Notes under the pieces: model-generated
What the model saw: the letters and a program-made list of their open reading frames with translations, nothing else
What the model was told of the DNA's origin: nothing
Databases searched by the model: none
Assembly: GCA_902587295.1 (NCBI GenBank)
Contig: CACIKS010000002.1
Coordinates: 34,134-98,133 of the forward strand
Source of the DNA: an uncultured Pelagibacteraceae bacterium
Lineage (GTDB): Bacteria > Pseudomonadota > Alphaproteobacteria > Pelagibacterales > Pelagibacteraceae
Direction: 5' to 3'
DNA length: 64,000 nt
In this document: positions 39,222 to 49,559 of the stretch, piece after piece
Numbering within the stretch: the stretch's first letter is position 1
How the letters are laid out: each line of letters begins with the position of its first letter
Program-made: the position numbers and the translations under genes

Positions 39222-42172
39222 GATACCAACCTTTCATTTTTAGGATCAATAAAATTAGGTTTAACTACTTCGACTGGGATTACATTTAGATCAGACGTAG
39301 ATACATATAATTGACTTCCAATTTTTCTATTTCCTCCTTTAATTAATGCCATTGCCACACAGTGATTGAGCGTTGGACTAAAATAACTTGAAGTAACGTG
39401 TCCAAGCATTTTTATTGGTTTCTTGATTGGGGTATCTAAATTTTTTTCTTCAATAATATGTTGTCCCTCCTCAATACCATAAGATTTATCTAGTGGGATC
39501 AAACCTACTAATTGTTTCCTCTCAGAACTAATTATATCACTTCTAATTAAAGATCTTTTACCAATGAAATCTTTTTTATTTTTTCCAATCATCCAATCAA
39601 GATTCAGATCTATAGGGGTTACTGTTCCGTCAGTTTCTTGACCAACGATGATATAGCCTTTTTCAGCCCTTAATAAATGCATCGTTTCAGTTCCGTAAGG
39701 AACAAGATTTATACCTCTACTATAATAAAAAATTCTTTCCCAAAGAGTTAAGGCATTTTTGGGCGAAATATAAATTTCGTAACCTTGTTCTCCCGTAAAG
39801 CTTGCTCGAAGTATTCTAACTTTTGAATTCAGGTAATCAAAATTATTAAAAGTCATAAAAGGAAATTTTTTATTATTAAAATCTATATTACTAAAAACTC
39901 TCTCCATTATAGTTTTAGCTTTTGGTCCACTGATATTAAATGTAGCAAACTGTTCTGTTATTGAATTCACATAAACATTCATATCTGGCCATTCGGTTTG
40001 AGCATATTCCTCCATATGCGCCAAAACATTAGCAGCTCCTCCGGTAGTGGTAGTCGTTATAAAGTGTTGGTCATTAATTTTACAAACGATACCATCGTCT
40101 TTAACCATACCATCCTCACCTAACATAAGAGCATACCTTGCTGTCATCGGCTTCATTTTTGTAAAACTATTTGTATAAATTAGATTTATAAACGCTAGAG
40201 CATCTTTGCCTTTAATTTCTATTTTTCCAAGAGTGCTACCATCTAGAATTCCTGCAGCCTCTCTTACTTGTTTAGACTCTCTTTGAACTGCTTCGTGCAT
40301 AGTTTCATTTGTATATTTTTTATAATACCAAGGCCTCTTCCACTGCCCAACATCTTCAAAAACAGCATTATGTTTTATATGCCAAGGATGGATGGGAGTT
40401 TTTCTAACGGGATCATAAAATTCATAGGTACTTCTCCCTGCGATTGCTGAAAAATTTAGTGGAGCATAAGGCGGTCTATATGTTGTTGTTCCAACGTCAG
40501 AAATATTTTTCTTTAGTATTTTGGATACAATTCCAAGAGCATTAATGCTACTAATTTTTCCCTGATCAGTTCCCATACTATTAGTTGTGAAACGTTTTAA
40601 GTGTTCGATACGATTAAAACCTTCGGTAACTGCTTGTTTAAGATCTTTTGTTGTTACATCGTTTTGAAGATCTATGAATGATTTAGACCACAAGGATTTT
40701 TTTGCATTTTTAGTTTCCCAAAGTTCTTTGATATGAAAATTTACTGGACCCTCAATATCCAATTTTATATCTAAGTCATTAATCCCCTCTAAAAAACTGA
40801 GTTTTTCATTAATTTCTTTCATAATATTTTGATAACTAAAATTTCCACTTACAGAGCCTAAAGTAATCGTATTTTGAAAAATTTTATCAGGTTTAAATGT
40901 AATAAGATTTTCATCCCATTTAAGAAGTCCTTTGGATTGTGTAAATAAGTGTATGTCTGGATTGAAACCACCTGAGACACAAAGCATAGACGTTTTTATT
41001 TTAGCAGTTTCATTTTTTTTAAATCGTATTGTTACACTCTTTATTTCATTTTTTCCATCACAACCCTCAATTTCAGATTTTGCATAAAAAGGAATATTAT
41101 TTTTTGCTAAAAGTTCTACAACTTCTTTCTCTATTTTTTTTGGGTCTCTAATATCGACATAAGCTTTTGGTTTATGTCCAAGATCGATAAGAGATTTTAT
41201 AAGACTAAATGTAGAGGAATTATTTGTAAAAATAACTGGACTCTCATCTGGAACAACTCCGTATCTATAAATATATTTTTCAAAAGATGCAGCCAACATT
41301 ACTCCAGGTAGATCATTGTTCCTAAAAGAAATAAATCTTTCAATATGTCCGTTAGCCAGAATGGTTTGTTTTGTTCTAATTTTATGCAAAACAAGCTCAG
41401 GCTTTTTATTATCCTGAGGTTTGCCAACTGATTTATCTTCAAGTGCGATTAGATGATCTTTGAAGTTATAAGTATTAACTAAAGTATTTCTTAAAACCTT
41501 TATATTGCTTGAATTATGGATCAGTCTTTCAGTTTTTTCTATCCAATCATTAGGATCTTGATCATTAATTAATTTTATTTTCTTTGAGCTTTTTAAAATT
41601 CCACCAAATGAATTTTCTCTTTCAATTAACAAAACATCATACTTAGTCCCAGCTAATTTTTTTGCTGCTAACAAACCAGTTAAACCGCCACCAACAATGA
41701 CAATATCTACATTATGTTGAAGATGTATGCTTTTAGATTTAAATTCTTTTGGAGGCTTTCCTAATCCAGCAGTTCTTCTTATTAAAGGCTCATAAACATT
41801 TTTCCAAAAACTTTTAGGTCCCATAAAAGTTTTGTAGTAGAAACCCGCTGAAAATATAGGTGATAAAAGATTATTTATAGATCCCAAATCTCTTTTTAGT
41901 GAAGGCCATCTATTTTGACTTTTAACAACCATCCCTTCATAAATTTTTTTCACAGTTGCTCTTACGTTAGGCTCGTTGTGTTCATTAATGATTTGAACAA
42001 GAGCATTTGGTTCTTCGATTCCACAAGTATAAATACCTCTAGGCCTATGATATTTAAAACTTCTGCCAACCAACTTCACGTTATTTCTTAGCAATGCTGC
42101 AGCTATAGTATCACCCTCGTTGCCTTCAAACGTTTTACCATCAAATTTAAAATAAATTTTATTCTCAATCAT
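39218..42172 (-). CDS. soxA: Sarcosine oxidase alpha subunit
   Basis: N-terminal FEGNEGDTIAAALLRNNVKLVGRSFKYHRPRGI, FAD domain VDIVIVGGGLTGLLAAKKL, C-terminal GcvT domain. Confidence 0.95.
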   Translation of the reverse strand: MIENKIYFKFDGKTFEGNEGDTIAAALLRNNVKLVGRSFKYHRPRGIYTCGIEEPNALVQIINEHNEPNVRATVKKIYEGMVVKSQNRWPSLKRDLGSINNLLSPIFSAGFYYKTFMGPKSFWKNVYEPLIRRTAGLGKPPKEFKSKSIHLQHNVDIVIVGGGLTGLLAAKKLAGTKYDVLLIERENSFGGILKSSKKIKLINDQDPNDWIEKTERLIHNSSNIKVLRNTLVNTYNFKDHLIALEDKSVGKPQDNKKPELVLHKIRTKQTILANGHIERFISFRNNDLPGVMLAASFEKYIYRYGVVPDESPVIFTNNSSTFSLIKSLIDLGHKPKAYVDIRDPKKIEKEVVELLAKNNIPFYAKSEIEGCDGKNEIKSVTIRFKKNETAKIKTSMLCVSGGFNPDIHLFTQSKGLLKWDENLITFKPDKIFQNTITLGSVSGNFSYQNIMKEINEKLSFLEGINDLDIKLDIEGPVNFHIKELWETKNAKKSLWSKSFIDLQNDVTTKDLKQAVTEGFNRIEHLKRFTTNSMGTDQGKISSINALGIVSKILKKNISDVGTTTYRPPYAPLNFSAIAGRSTYEFYDPVRKTPIHPWHIKHNAVFEDVGQWKRPWYYKKYTNETMHEAVQRESKQVREAAGILDGSTLGKIEIKGKDALAFINLIYTNSFTKMKPMTARYALMLGEDGMVKDDGIVCKINDQHFITTTTTGGAANVLAHMEEYAQTEWPDMNVYVNSITEQFATFNISGPKAKTIMERVFSNIDFNNKKFPFMTFNNFDYLNSKVRILRASFTGEQGYEIYISPKNALTLWERIFYYSRGINLVPYGTETMHLLRAEKGYIIVGQETDGTVTPIDLNLDWMIGKNKKDFIGKRSLIRSDIISSERKQLVGLIPLDKSYGIEEGQHIIEEKNLDTPIKKPIKMLGHVTSSYFSPTLNHCVAMALIKGGNRKIGSQLYVSTSDLNVIPVEVVKPNFIDPKNERLVS

Positions 42173-42522
42173 ATTTTTTTCACCGTAAAATTTCCTGATC
42201 CAACATCGGGCTCTCCAGATGGGGATTTAAGGGTATTTTTAAATTCTTTTATTGGAGGAGGAGGGTCTCCGATTTTATAAACTTTTAATATTTCATCCGT
42301 AGAAGTATTTCTGACTGCATTGAACCATTTCCTACATCCGTGTGTATGCACCCAACGCTCATAATAAATTCCTTTAGGATTAGCTCTAATAAAAACGTAC
42401 TCTGACCATTCCCTGTCACTCACTTGGCTAGGATCTTTCGGCCTTGCCACATGAGCTTCTCCACCATTAGTAAATTCTGATTGATCTCTTTCACCACAGT
42501 AAGGACAATTTATTAAAAGCAT
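42169..42522 (-). CDS. soxD: Sarcosine oxidase delta subunit
   Basis: CPYCGERDQSEFTNGGEAHVARP ... WVHTHGCRKWFNAVRNT. Confidence 0.95.
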   Translation of the reverse strand: MLLINCPYCGERDQSEFTNGGEAHVARPKDPSQVSDREWSEYVFIRANPKGIYYERWVHTHGCRKWFNAVRNTSTDEILKVYKIGDPPPPIKEFKNTLKSPSGEPDVGSGNFTVKKI

Positions 42523-42523
42523 T

Positions 42524-43774
42524 TTAATGAGCTACAGCTGCTGCCCCGTGTTCATCAACCAATCTTCCGCTGACAAAACGTTCCAAGCTAAACGGAGCAT
42601 TTATTGAGTGAGGATTATCTTTAGCCACAGTGTATGCAAACAAGTTTGCACTTCCTGGAGTAGCTTTAAATCCTCCTGTTCCCCATCCACAATTAAAATA
42701 TAATCCTTCTATTTCACATTTGCTTATTATGGGACTTGCATCGGGACAAATATCTACAATGCCGCCCCACTGACGAAGCATTTTCATTTTTCCAAATATT
42801 GGATAGAGTTCAATTATAGCTCTTAAAGTATCTTCGACAATATTATATCCTCCTCTTTGAGTAAAAGAATTATAACCATCTGTTCCAGCACCGATCACAA
42901 GTTCGCCTTTGTCAGATTGACTAACATAAGCATGAACGGCATTAGACATCACCACAGTATTGATAACAGGTTTAATTGGTTCGGACACTAAAGCTTGAAG
43001 AGGTTTGCTTTGTAAAGGAAGTTTTATACCTGCCGTCTCTGCTAAAACACTAGTGTGTCCTGAAGCAACAACACCAACTCTTTTAGCTCTTATTATTCCT
43101 TTAGTCGTTTCAATTCCGTAAACTTTTCCATTTTTAGTTCTAATTTTTTTAACTTCACAATTTTGAATGATATCAACCCCCAGTTCATCGGCTCTCATTG
43201 CATAACCCCAGGCCACAGCATCATGTCGAGCAGTACCAGCTCTTGGCTGATAGGATGCACCTAACACTGGATATCTACAGTTCTCAATATTCATAATTGG
43301 TACAAGTTTTTTTATTTGTTTTGGATCAGCCCAGTGAGAATCAATTCCATTAAGTTTATTTGCACTTACTCTCCTTTTTATCTCTTTTACATCATGCTCA
43401 TTGTGGGCAAGGTTTAAAACACCTCTTTGACTAAACATAACGTTATAATTTAATTCCGAAGATAAATTTTCCCAAAGCTTTAATGAATGATCATAAAGAT
43501 GAGCACTTTCATCCCAGAGATAATTTGACCTTATGATTGTAGTATTACGTCCCGTATTACCACCGCCTAACCATCCTTTTTCAATGACAGCAATATTTTT
43601 TAAACCGTGTTCTTTTGCAAGATAATAAGCAGTACCTAGACCATGACCTCCGCCACCAATAATTATAATATCGTAAAATTTTCTCGGTTCAGGATTACGC
43701 CACATCTTTTTCCAATTTTCATTGTTAGAAAAAGCATTTTTTATAATATTAAAAATGGAATATTTTTTTTTCAC
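42524..43774 (-). CDS. soxB: Sarcosine oxidase beta subunit
   Basis: [51 protein letters not shown]. Confidence 0.95.
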   Translation of the reverse strand: MKKKYSIFNIIKNAFSNNENWKKMWRNPEPRKFYDIIIIGGGGHGLGTAYYLAKEHGLKNIAVIEKGWLGGGNTGRNTTIIRSNYLWDESAHLYDHSLKLWENLSSELNYNVMFSQRGVLNLAHNEHDVKEIKRRVSANKLNGIDSHWADPKQIKKLVPIMNIENCRYPVLGASYQPRAGTARHDAVAWGYAMRADELGVDIIQNCEVKKIRTKNGKVYGIETTKGIIRAKRVGVVASGHTSVLAETAGIKLPLQSKPLQALVSEPIKPVINTVVMSNAVHAYVSQSDKGELVIGAGTDGYNSFTQRGGYNIVEDTLRAIIELYPIFGKMKMLRQWGGIVDICPDASPIISKCEIEGLYFNCGWGTGGFKATPGSANLFAYTVAKDNPHSINAPFSLERFVSGRLVDEHGAAAVAH

Positions 43775-43815
43775 TACTTAAAATTAACAAATAAATTTGA
43801 TTTCATCTACTAAAT

Positions 43816-44280
43816 TTAGGTTGAAGATCCTAATGGAATTGGTTGAGAAACAACGGTTGTAAGCCAACAATTTTTCAAAGGACCGCTTTTTAAAAATTTT
43901 TCTACCTGCCATCTAAATTTAAAAAATTGTTTGTTTGCATCTAAAACTATTACTTCATACAGAGCTGTATTTTCATTAGCATAAATCTTAGAAACTTCAT
44001 GACTTAAATGATTTAATAACATATCGTAAGATTCTCCCTTTATCATTTCCTTAAACCTTTCAATTGGTCCAGTAAATTTTTGATTATTTGGATGAGCAAA
44101 TTCCCAGGTTTGTTCGATCCCACTATCCTTGTATGGAATATCATTCTGCATTAAACCTTTAAGCTGAATTTTAATTACTTCATCAGGCTTAATTTTATTA
44201 TTAGGCTTGAGTATCTCATCTTTGGCATAACTAGAGCTAAATAAAAAAAATAGTAAAAATAACTTTAAAATTTTATCCAT
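43816..44280 (-). CDS. DUF4864-like secreted protein
   Basis: Signal peptide; IQLKGLMQNDIPYKDSGIEQTWEFAHPNNQKFTGPIERFKEMI; WRVEKF-like end. Confidence 0.65.
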   Translation of the reverse strand: MDKILKLFLLFFLFSSSYAKDEILKPNNKIKPDEVIKIQLKGLMQNDIPYKDSGIEQTWEFAHPNNQKFTGPIERFKEMIKGESYDMLLNHLSHEVSKIYANENTALYEVIVLDANKQFFKFRWQVEKFLKSGPLKNCWLTTVVSQPIPLGSST

Positions 44281-44303
44281 TTAAGATTTTTAAATGAAAG
44301 GTT

Positions 44304-44334
44304 TAATACGTCAAGTCGACTACTTGACGTATTA
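44304..44334. other. Perfect 13-bp inverted repeat taatacgtcaagt-cgact-acttgacgtatta
   Basis: Read from the sequence; 24 nt upstream of the 44280 start codon and downstream of metY. Confidence 0.85.
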
Positions 44335-44346
44335 ACAAAAAATAAT

Positions 44347-45642
44347 TTATGCAGCTAAAGCTTGTTTAATATCTGAAATGATATCGTCTGGATGTTCGAT
44401 ACCAATTGAAAGCCTTACGTATCCCGGAGTTACTCCTGCTTCAGCTAATTGTTTTTCATTAAGCTGACTGTGGGTTGTAGAAGCAGGGTGTATAGCTAAA
44501 CTTCTTGCATCACCAATGTTTGCAACATGATAAAGAAGTTTTAGGTTATCGATAAATTTTGCACCAGCTTCTAAACTTCCAAGATCCATACCAACCAAGG
44601 ATCCATAACCACCTTTCATATATCTTTTAGCTCTATCTCTAATCTCACCTTGATGGTTTGTAGGATAGATTACGTTCCTAACTTTTTTTTGGGTCTCCAA
44701 AAACTTAACAACCTTTTCTGCATTCGCGCAATGCTGCTTCATTCTTAGGGCAACAGTTTCTAAACCTTGAATTATTTGAAAAGCGTTAAATGGAGACAGC
44801 GGAGCACCAAGATCTCTTAACAAAACAACTCTAGCTCTTACAGCAAAAGCAACATTTGCACCTGTCATCTTAGGGACATCTCTTCCCCAAATTGCACCGT
44901 TATAACTTGGATCAGGTGTATTGAACAATGGTTGTCTCTTAGGATCTCTTACCCAGTCAAAATTTCCACCATCAACTATTATTCCGCCGATAGAGGTACC
45001 GTGTCCTCCAATATATTTTGTTAATGAATGCATAACTATGGCGGCACCGTGTTCTAAAGGTCTGCAAATTACTGGTGCAGCAGTATTATCAATAATTAAT
45101 GGTATTCCATGTTTCTTTCCTATGTCAGCAACTTCTTTAATTGGAAAGACTCTAAGATAAGGGTTGGGACAAGACTCACCATAGTAAGCTCTTGTCTTTT
45201 CATCAGTTAACTTTTCGAAATTTTTAGGATCTTTTGGATCAGCAAATCTAACCTCGATTCCCTGCATACTTAAAGTATTTTTAAACAAATTTACTGTTCC
45301 ACCGTAAAGATCTGTAGATGAAACTATATTATCTCCAGCTTGACAAACGTTTTGCACACAAAACGCGGAAGCAGCTTGTCCCGATCCAACTGCAACTGCA
45401 GCCAATCCACCTTCTAAAGCAGCAACTCTTTTTTCAAGTATATCGCAAGTAGGATTATTAATTCTAGTATATATATTTCCAAATTCTTTAAGACCAAATA
45501 AATTTGCTGCTGTTTTCGCATCTTTAAATTGATATGAAGTAGTTTGGTAAATAGGAACTGCAACAGCAGTAGTTGCTGGATCACTTCTATATTCACCCCC
45601 GTGAAGACCTATAGTCTCTGGGTTTTTTATTTTATCGGCCAT
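44347..45642 (-). CDS. metY: O-acetylhomoserine sulfhydrylase / PLP-dependent Cys/Met metabolism enzyme
   Basis: [36 protein letters not shown]-lysine region [20 protein letters not shown]-riboswitch-like leader. Confidence 0.93.
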   Translation of the reverse strand: MADKIKNPETIGLHGGEYRSDPATTAVAVPIYQTTSYQFKDAKTAANLFGLKEFGNIYTRINNPTCDILEKRVAALEGGLAAVAVGSGQAASAFCVQNVCQAGDNIVSSTDLYGGTVNLFKNTLSMQGIEVRFADPKDPKNFEKLTDEKTRAYYGESCPNPYLRVFPIKEVADIGKKHGIPLIIDNTAAPVICRPLEHGAAIVMHSLTKYIGGHGTSIGGIIVDGGNFDWVRDPKRQPLFNTPDPSYNGAIWGRDVPKMTGANVAFAVRARVVLLRDLGAPLSPFNAFQIIQGLETVALRMKQHCANAEKVVKFLETQKKVRNVIYPTNHQGEIRDRAKRYMKGGYGSLVGMDLGSLEAGAKFIDNLKLLYHVANIGDARSLAIHPASTTHSQLNEKQLAEAGVTPGYVRLSIGIEHPDDIISDIKQALAA

Positions 45643-45649
45643 TTTTTTT

Positions 45650-45710
45650 CTCCTTTTTTAGTACTTCGACAATTAGTCAGGCGTACAATACAGTTCAAAT
45701 GCCCGGTTTT
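45650..45710 (-). promoter_or_regulatory. SAM-V riboswitch-like aptamer overlapping the metY Shine-Dalgarno
   Basis: Minus strand: aaaaccgggcatttgaactgtattgtacgcctgactaattgtcgaagtactaaaaaaggag. P1 GGC/GCC and 3' core CUAAAAAAGGAG that includes the RBS. Confidence 0.8.
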
Positions 45711-45726
45711 AATTTGAAACTATTCC

Positions 45727-45755
45727 AAAAAAAAACCACCGTCTAAAGCGGTGGT
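45727..45755 (-). terminator. Rho-independent terminator inside the metY leader
   Basis: Minus strand: accaccg-ctttaga-cggtggt followed by TTTTTTTT. Confidence 0.87.
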
Positions 45756-45767
45756 CTATTAAGATTT

Positions 45768-45821
45768 GACGCTTTAGCAGGTTTTATAAAGCGCTCGCAA
45801 TTTGTTTTAAATCAGCGCTAA
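45768..45821 (-). promoter_or_regulatory. SAM-II riboswitch-like aptamer
   Basis: Minus strand: ttagcgctgatttaaaacaaattgcgagcgctttataaaacctgctaaagcgtc. P1 AGCGCU/AGCGCU, GAUUUAA loop, GCUAAA 3' core. Confidence 0.78.
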
Positions 45822-45909
45822 AGATAAAATTATATTAGATTTACAGTCAAAAAGTCAACAACAATTTGGTCCATTTTTAACTAGTAAAAAATGTTATAAA
45901 AGACAAATA

Positions 45910-46281
45910 ATGAATAGTAAATGGATCAATAAACTAACTCCGGAGCAAAGCCATATATTAAAAGAAGAGGGAACTGAGCCGCCGGGATCAAGTCCATTAA
46001 ATAATGAAAAGAGGGAAGGCGACTATCTATGCGCAGGTTGTGGAACTAAACTTTTTAGCTCCTCAATGAAGTACGAAAGTGGTTCTGGATGGCCTTCTTT
46101 TTTTTCATCTTTACCAGATGTTTTTGAGACAAAAATCGATACATTCATTGGTTACGAAAGAACAGAATATCATTGTAAAAAATGTGGCGGTCATCACGGA
46201 CATATATTTGAAGATGGACCAAAACCAACAGGAAAAAGGTTTTGTAATAACGGTCTATGTTTAGTATTTAAACCAAAATAA
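45910..46281 (+). CDS. msrB: Peptide-methionine (R)-S-oxide reductase
   Basis: YLCAGCGTKLFSSSMKYESGSGWPSF, YHCKKCGGHHGHIFEDGPKPTGKRFCNNG. Confidence 0.95.
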   Translation: MNSKWINKLTPEQSHILKEEGTEPPGSSPLNNEKREGDYLCAGCGTKLFSSSMKYESGSGWPSFFSSLPDVFETKIDTFIGYERTEYHCKKCGGHHGHIFEDGPKPTGKRFCNNGLCLVFKPK

Positions 46282-46994
46282 TGATTTTGAATTTAGCAAT
46301 TGCTTTTGGGGCTGGACTAATTAGTTTTTTATCACCCTGTGTTCTGCCATTAATACCTGGCTATATTTCATACATATCAGGAGAAAGTCTTGGTGATATT
46401 GTCGAGAAACAAAAAAAAATTATTTTGAAAACAATACTATTTACAGTTGGTTTTTCATTAGTTTTTATAGGTTTTGGTGCTACAGCATCGTTAATTGGAA
46501 ATTTATTATTAGAATATTCAAACGCACTGAGAATTTTTGCTGGAATTATTATAATTATTTTTTCTTTGCAATTAATTGGAATTTTAAATCTTAATTTTTT
46601 AAATAGAGAAAAAAGATTTCAAACCAAAAATTATTCTGACAATTTATTTTTCCCAATTGTTGTTGGTGCAGCTTTTGGCTTTGGTTGGACACCATGTATT
46701 GGACCAGTATTAGGCTCAATTTTAACTTTAGCAGCTGTTGAAAGTAGTATTGGTAAAGGAGTTTTATTATTGACTTTTTACTCATTAGGCTTGGCCATAC
46801 CCTTTGTTTTATCAGGTTACGGAATTTCAAAATTTTTAGAATTTTCTAAAAATTTTAAAAAAAATATTAGACTAGTTTCCATTATTGGTGGGATTATTTT
46901 GTTAATGACTGGAATTTTAATTTTAACAAATCAATTACAAACGCTTGGGTATTTTTTACTCGAGGCTTTTCCTTTTTTAGGAAACCTAGGCTAA
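46281..46994 (+). CDS. ccdA: Cytochrome c biogenesis protein CcdA
   Basis: GAGLISFLSPCVLPLIPGYISYISG, GAAFGFGWTPCIGPVLGSIL. Confidence 0.93.
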   Translation: MILNLAIAFGAGLISFLSPCVLPLIPGYISYISGESLGDIVEKQKKIILKTILFTVGFSLVFIGFGATASLIGNLLLEYSNALRIFAGIIIIIFSLQLIGILNLNFLNREKRFQTKNYSDNLFFPIVVGAAFGFGWTPCIGPVLGSILTLAAVESSIGKGVLLLTFYSLGLAIPFVLSGYGISKFLEFSKNFKKNIRLVSIIGGIILLMTGILILTNQLQTLGYFLLEAFPFLGNLG

Positions 46995-47240
46995 TAATTT
47001 ATCTAACTCGCCACTTTTGTTAGCAGCTTGTAATTCGGCGTTACCACCAACGTGATGATCACCTATGAAAATTTGCGGTACAGAGGTTCTTCCTCCACTT
47101 TTTTTTAACATTTCTGCTCTTTTACTTTCATCTTCCCAAACATTTATTTCTTGATAAGGAATTTTTTTTGAATCAAGTAGTGCTCTTGCATAAACGCAAT
47201 AAGGACAAGGATTACCAGTATACATTACAACTTTTTTCAT
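46986..47240 (-). CDS. grxC: Glutaredoxin 3
   Basis: VVMYTGNPCPYCVYARALLDSK, SVPQIFIGDHHVGGNAELQAAN. Confidence 0.93.
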   Translation of the reverse strand: MKKVVMYTGNPCPYCVYARALLDSKKIPYQEINVWEDESKRAEMLKKSGGRTSVPQIFIGDHHVGGNAELQAANKSGELDKLLA

Positions 47241-47242
47241 AA

Positions 47243-47542
47243 TTAATATATATCACTTATTCTAATTTTTTCTCTCATTTTCTTTCTTTCAAGTTTAAAT
47301 TTTTTCCTGTGCTTAATACTTGTTTTGTGAACTCTTTTCCTCCACAACCTAAATGAACTAGGTTTCAGGTTTTTTCTCATAATTTTTATAACTTGAGATT
47401 CATTTTTTCCTGTTTTTTTTTCTATTTCTTCAAATGTAATACGGTCTGCCCAACCTGCCCAAATTATCCAATCTTCATTATATTTTTTTGGTTCTGGATT
47501 TTTAACTCTTGTTTCTGGAATAAGACTTCTTTTTTTCATCAA
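47243..47542 (-). CDS. TIGR03643/DUF2805-like small protein
   Basis: WIIWAGWADRITFEEIEKKTGKNESQVIKIMRKNLKPSSFRLWRKRV. Confidence 0.75.
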   Translation of the reverse strand: MMKKRSLIPETRVKNPEPKKYNEDWIIWAGWADRITFEEIEKKTGKNESQVIKIMRKNLKPSSFRLWRKRVHKTSIKHRKKFKLERKKMREKIRISDIY

Positions 47543-47560
47543 AAAATATATAGTTTAAAA

Positions 47561-48169
47561 ATGTTTCCAGAAAATTACTTTATTTATGTTCAGTTGTTAC
47601 TGTTTCTTTTTATCACACCTGGCCCGCCTAGGGTCGTAATTGTAACAAATACTATTAATTATGGATTAAAAAAATCGATTTGGACTGCCTGCGGTGATGT
47701 TTCAGCAAATGCTGTCCAGGCAACTTTAGTTACATTTGTAATAGGTACTTTACTCATAGATAACCCAAGTATTTTCATTTATTTAAAATGGGCTGGAATC
47801 TCTTACATTATGTACTTAGCTTATGAAACTTTCACATTAAAAGTGAAAGGTCTTGGAAAAAAAAATAAAATTAAAAAAAGTAATTTTGCTATGTATAGAG
47901 ATGGGTTTTTAGTAGCAGGATTAAGTCCAAAGGCTTTAGTTACATTTGGTACAGTTTTCATACAGTTCATTAATTTTGAAAATAATATTATTTCACAATT
48001 TTTAATTTTAACATTTACTTGGATATTTTTAGATTTTTTAAGTCTCATGATGTACGGATTGGCTGCCAGAAAAGTTACAACATGGCTAAAAGGAAATCCG
48101 AGACTTTTAAATACAATTTCTGCGTGTGTCTTAATTATCATTGCTATAATTATTGGAATTAGAACTTAA
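47561..48169 (+). CDS. LysE/RhtB family translocator
   Basis: LFLFITPGPPRVVIVTNTINYGLKKS; ATG at 47561 preferred over the track start. Confidence 0.85.
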   Translation: MFPENYFIYVQLLLFLFITPGPPRVVIVTNTINYGLKKSIWTACGDVSANAVQATLVTFVIGTLLIDNPSIFIYLKWAGISYIMYLAYETFTLKVKGLGKKNKIKKSNFAMYRDGFLVAGLSPKALVTFGTVFIQFINFENNIISQFLILTFTWIFLDFLSLMMYGLAARKVTTWLKGNPRLLNTISACVLIIIAIIIGIRT

Positions 48170-48254
48170 TTTTTCCATTTTAACCTGTTGTCTAAAAAGT
48201 CAAAAGTTGCTTTAATAAAATCAAATTAATTAATTAATTTAAAGGGGGAAACAA

Positions 48255-49496
48255 ATGAATAAAATAGCAAAACTATTTATTACATTTATTTCAGCTATAA
48301 CTTTAACATTAGCAACTATTTCTTCTTCTTTTGCAAAAGTAGAAGATGGTATGATCGTGTTAGGTTCTGCGATATCTCTTACAGGAAAATATTCTTCTAA
48401 CGGAGTTCACACTCAAAACGGCTACAACTTGGCTGTTGATAGAATTAACAGCATGGGTGGCGTTAAAGTTGGAGGAAAAAGTTATAAATTTGAGATCATT
48501 TATTACGATGATGAATCAAATCCTAAAAGAGCTGCTCAGTTAGCTGAGAGACTAATTAAACAAGACGGCGTTCATTATATGCTTGGACCATACAGTTCAG
48601 GTTTAACGAAAGCCATTGCGCCAGTAACCGAGAAATATAAAATTCCTATGGTTGAAGCAAACGGTGCATCAAGATCTTTATTTACAAAAGGATACAAATA
48701 TTTGTTCGCGGTGTTATCACCAGCTAACCAATACCTTGAAGTAGCAATTGATCTTGCAGTCGAAAAAAATGGTGGTAAGCCAGTTAAAATTGCACAAGCA
48801 TTTGAACAAGATGCTTTCTCACAAGATGTGAGACTTGGAATCTTAGATGCTGCAAAAAGAACTGGATCTAAAATCATTATTGATGACAAATTACCAAAAG
48901 AGCTAAATGATATGGCTGCTACATTGGCAAAAGTAAAAGCTACTAAGCCAGATGTACTAGTAGTATCAGGGCACACAAAAGGTGCATTAACTGCAATCAG
49001 ACAAATATCTGAAATGAAAGTTGATGTTCCAATGTTAGCGATGACACACTGCGATGCTGCAAAACTTTCTAAACAACACGGAAAGAAATCAGAATACGCA
49101 TTGTGTGCTTCTCAATGGCATAAAAACTTAAGCTACAAAGATAAATTCTTTGGAAGTGGTAAGAAGTATGATAAAGACTTTAAAAAAGAATTTGGTTATG
49201 CTCCACCTTACCAATCAGCTGAGTCATCTGCCGCTTTACTAGTGTTTAAAGATGCGTTCGAAAGAGCAAATTCTTTTGACAGAGATAAAGTTAGAGATGC
49301 TCTTAAGGCTACAGAAATGCAAACTTTCTATGGAAACATTAAATTTGGTCCTGGCGGTCAAAACGTTGCTAAGCCAATGATCTTGTTCCAAGTAAGATGC
49401 AAAGGTGATACGTGTGAGAATAAAGTTGTTGCTCCAACAAAATGGGCTTCAGACAAATTCTTCCACCCGATACCACCGTGGTCTGAAAGAGGTTAA
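48255..49496 (+). CDS. ABC transporter substrate-binding protein, branched-chain amino acid/amide type (cluster 1)
   Basis: Signal peptide; IVLGSAISLTGKYSSNGVHTQNGYNLAVDRIN. Confidence 0.9.
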   Translation: MNKIAKLFITFISAITLTLATISSSFAKVEDGMIVLGSAISLTGKYSSNGVHTQNGYNLAVDRINSMGGVKVGGKSYKFEIIYYDDESNPKRAAQLAERLIKQDGVHYMLGPYSSGLTKAIAPVTEKYKIPMVEANGASRSLFTKGYKYLFAVLSPANQYLEVAIDLAVEKNGGKPVKIAQAFEQDAFSQDVRLGILDAAKRTGSKIIIDDKLPKELNDMAATLAKVKATKPDVLVVSGHTKGALTAIRQISEMKVDVPMLAMTHCDAAKLSKQHGKKSEYALCASQWHKNLSYKDKFFGSGKKYDKDFKKEFGYAPPYQSAESSAALLVFKDAFERANSFDRDKVRDALKATEMQTFYGNIKFGPGGQNVAKPMILFQVRCKGDTCENKVVAPTKWASDKFFHPIPPWSERG

Positions 49497-49516
49497 TACT
49501 TTTTAAGTATATTATT

Positions 49517-49550
49517 AAATGCCCCCTAAAATTTAGGGGGCATTTTTTTT
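49517..49550 (+). terminator. Hairpin gccccctaaa/tttagggggc plus T-tract between SBP and permease
   Basis: aaatgccccctaaaatttagggggcatttttttt. Confidence 0.87.
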
Positions 49551-49559
49551 AAAGATTTT

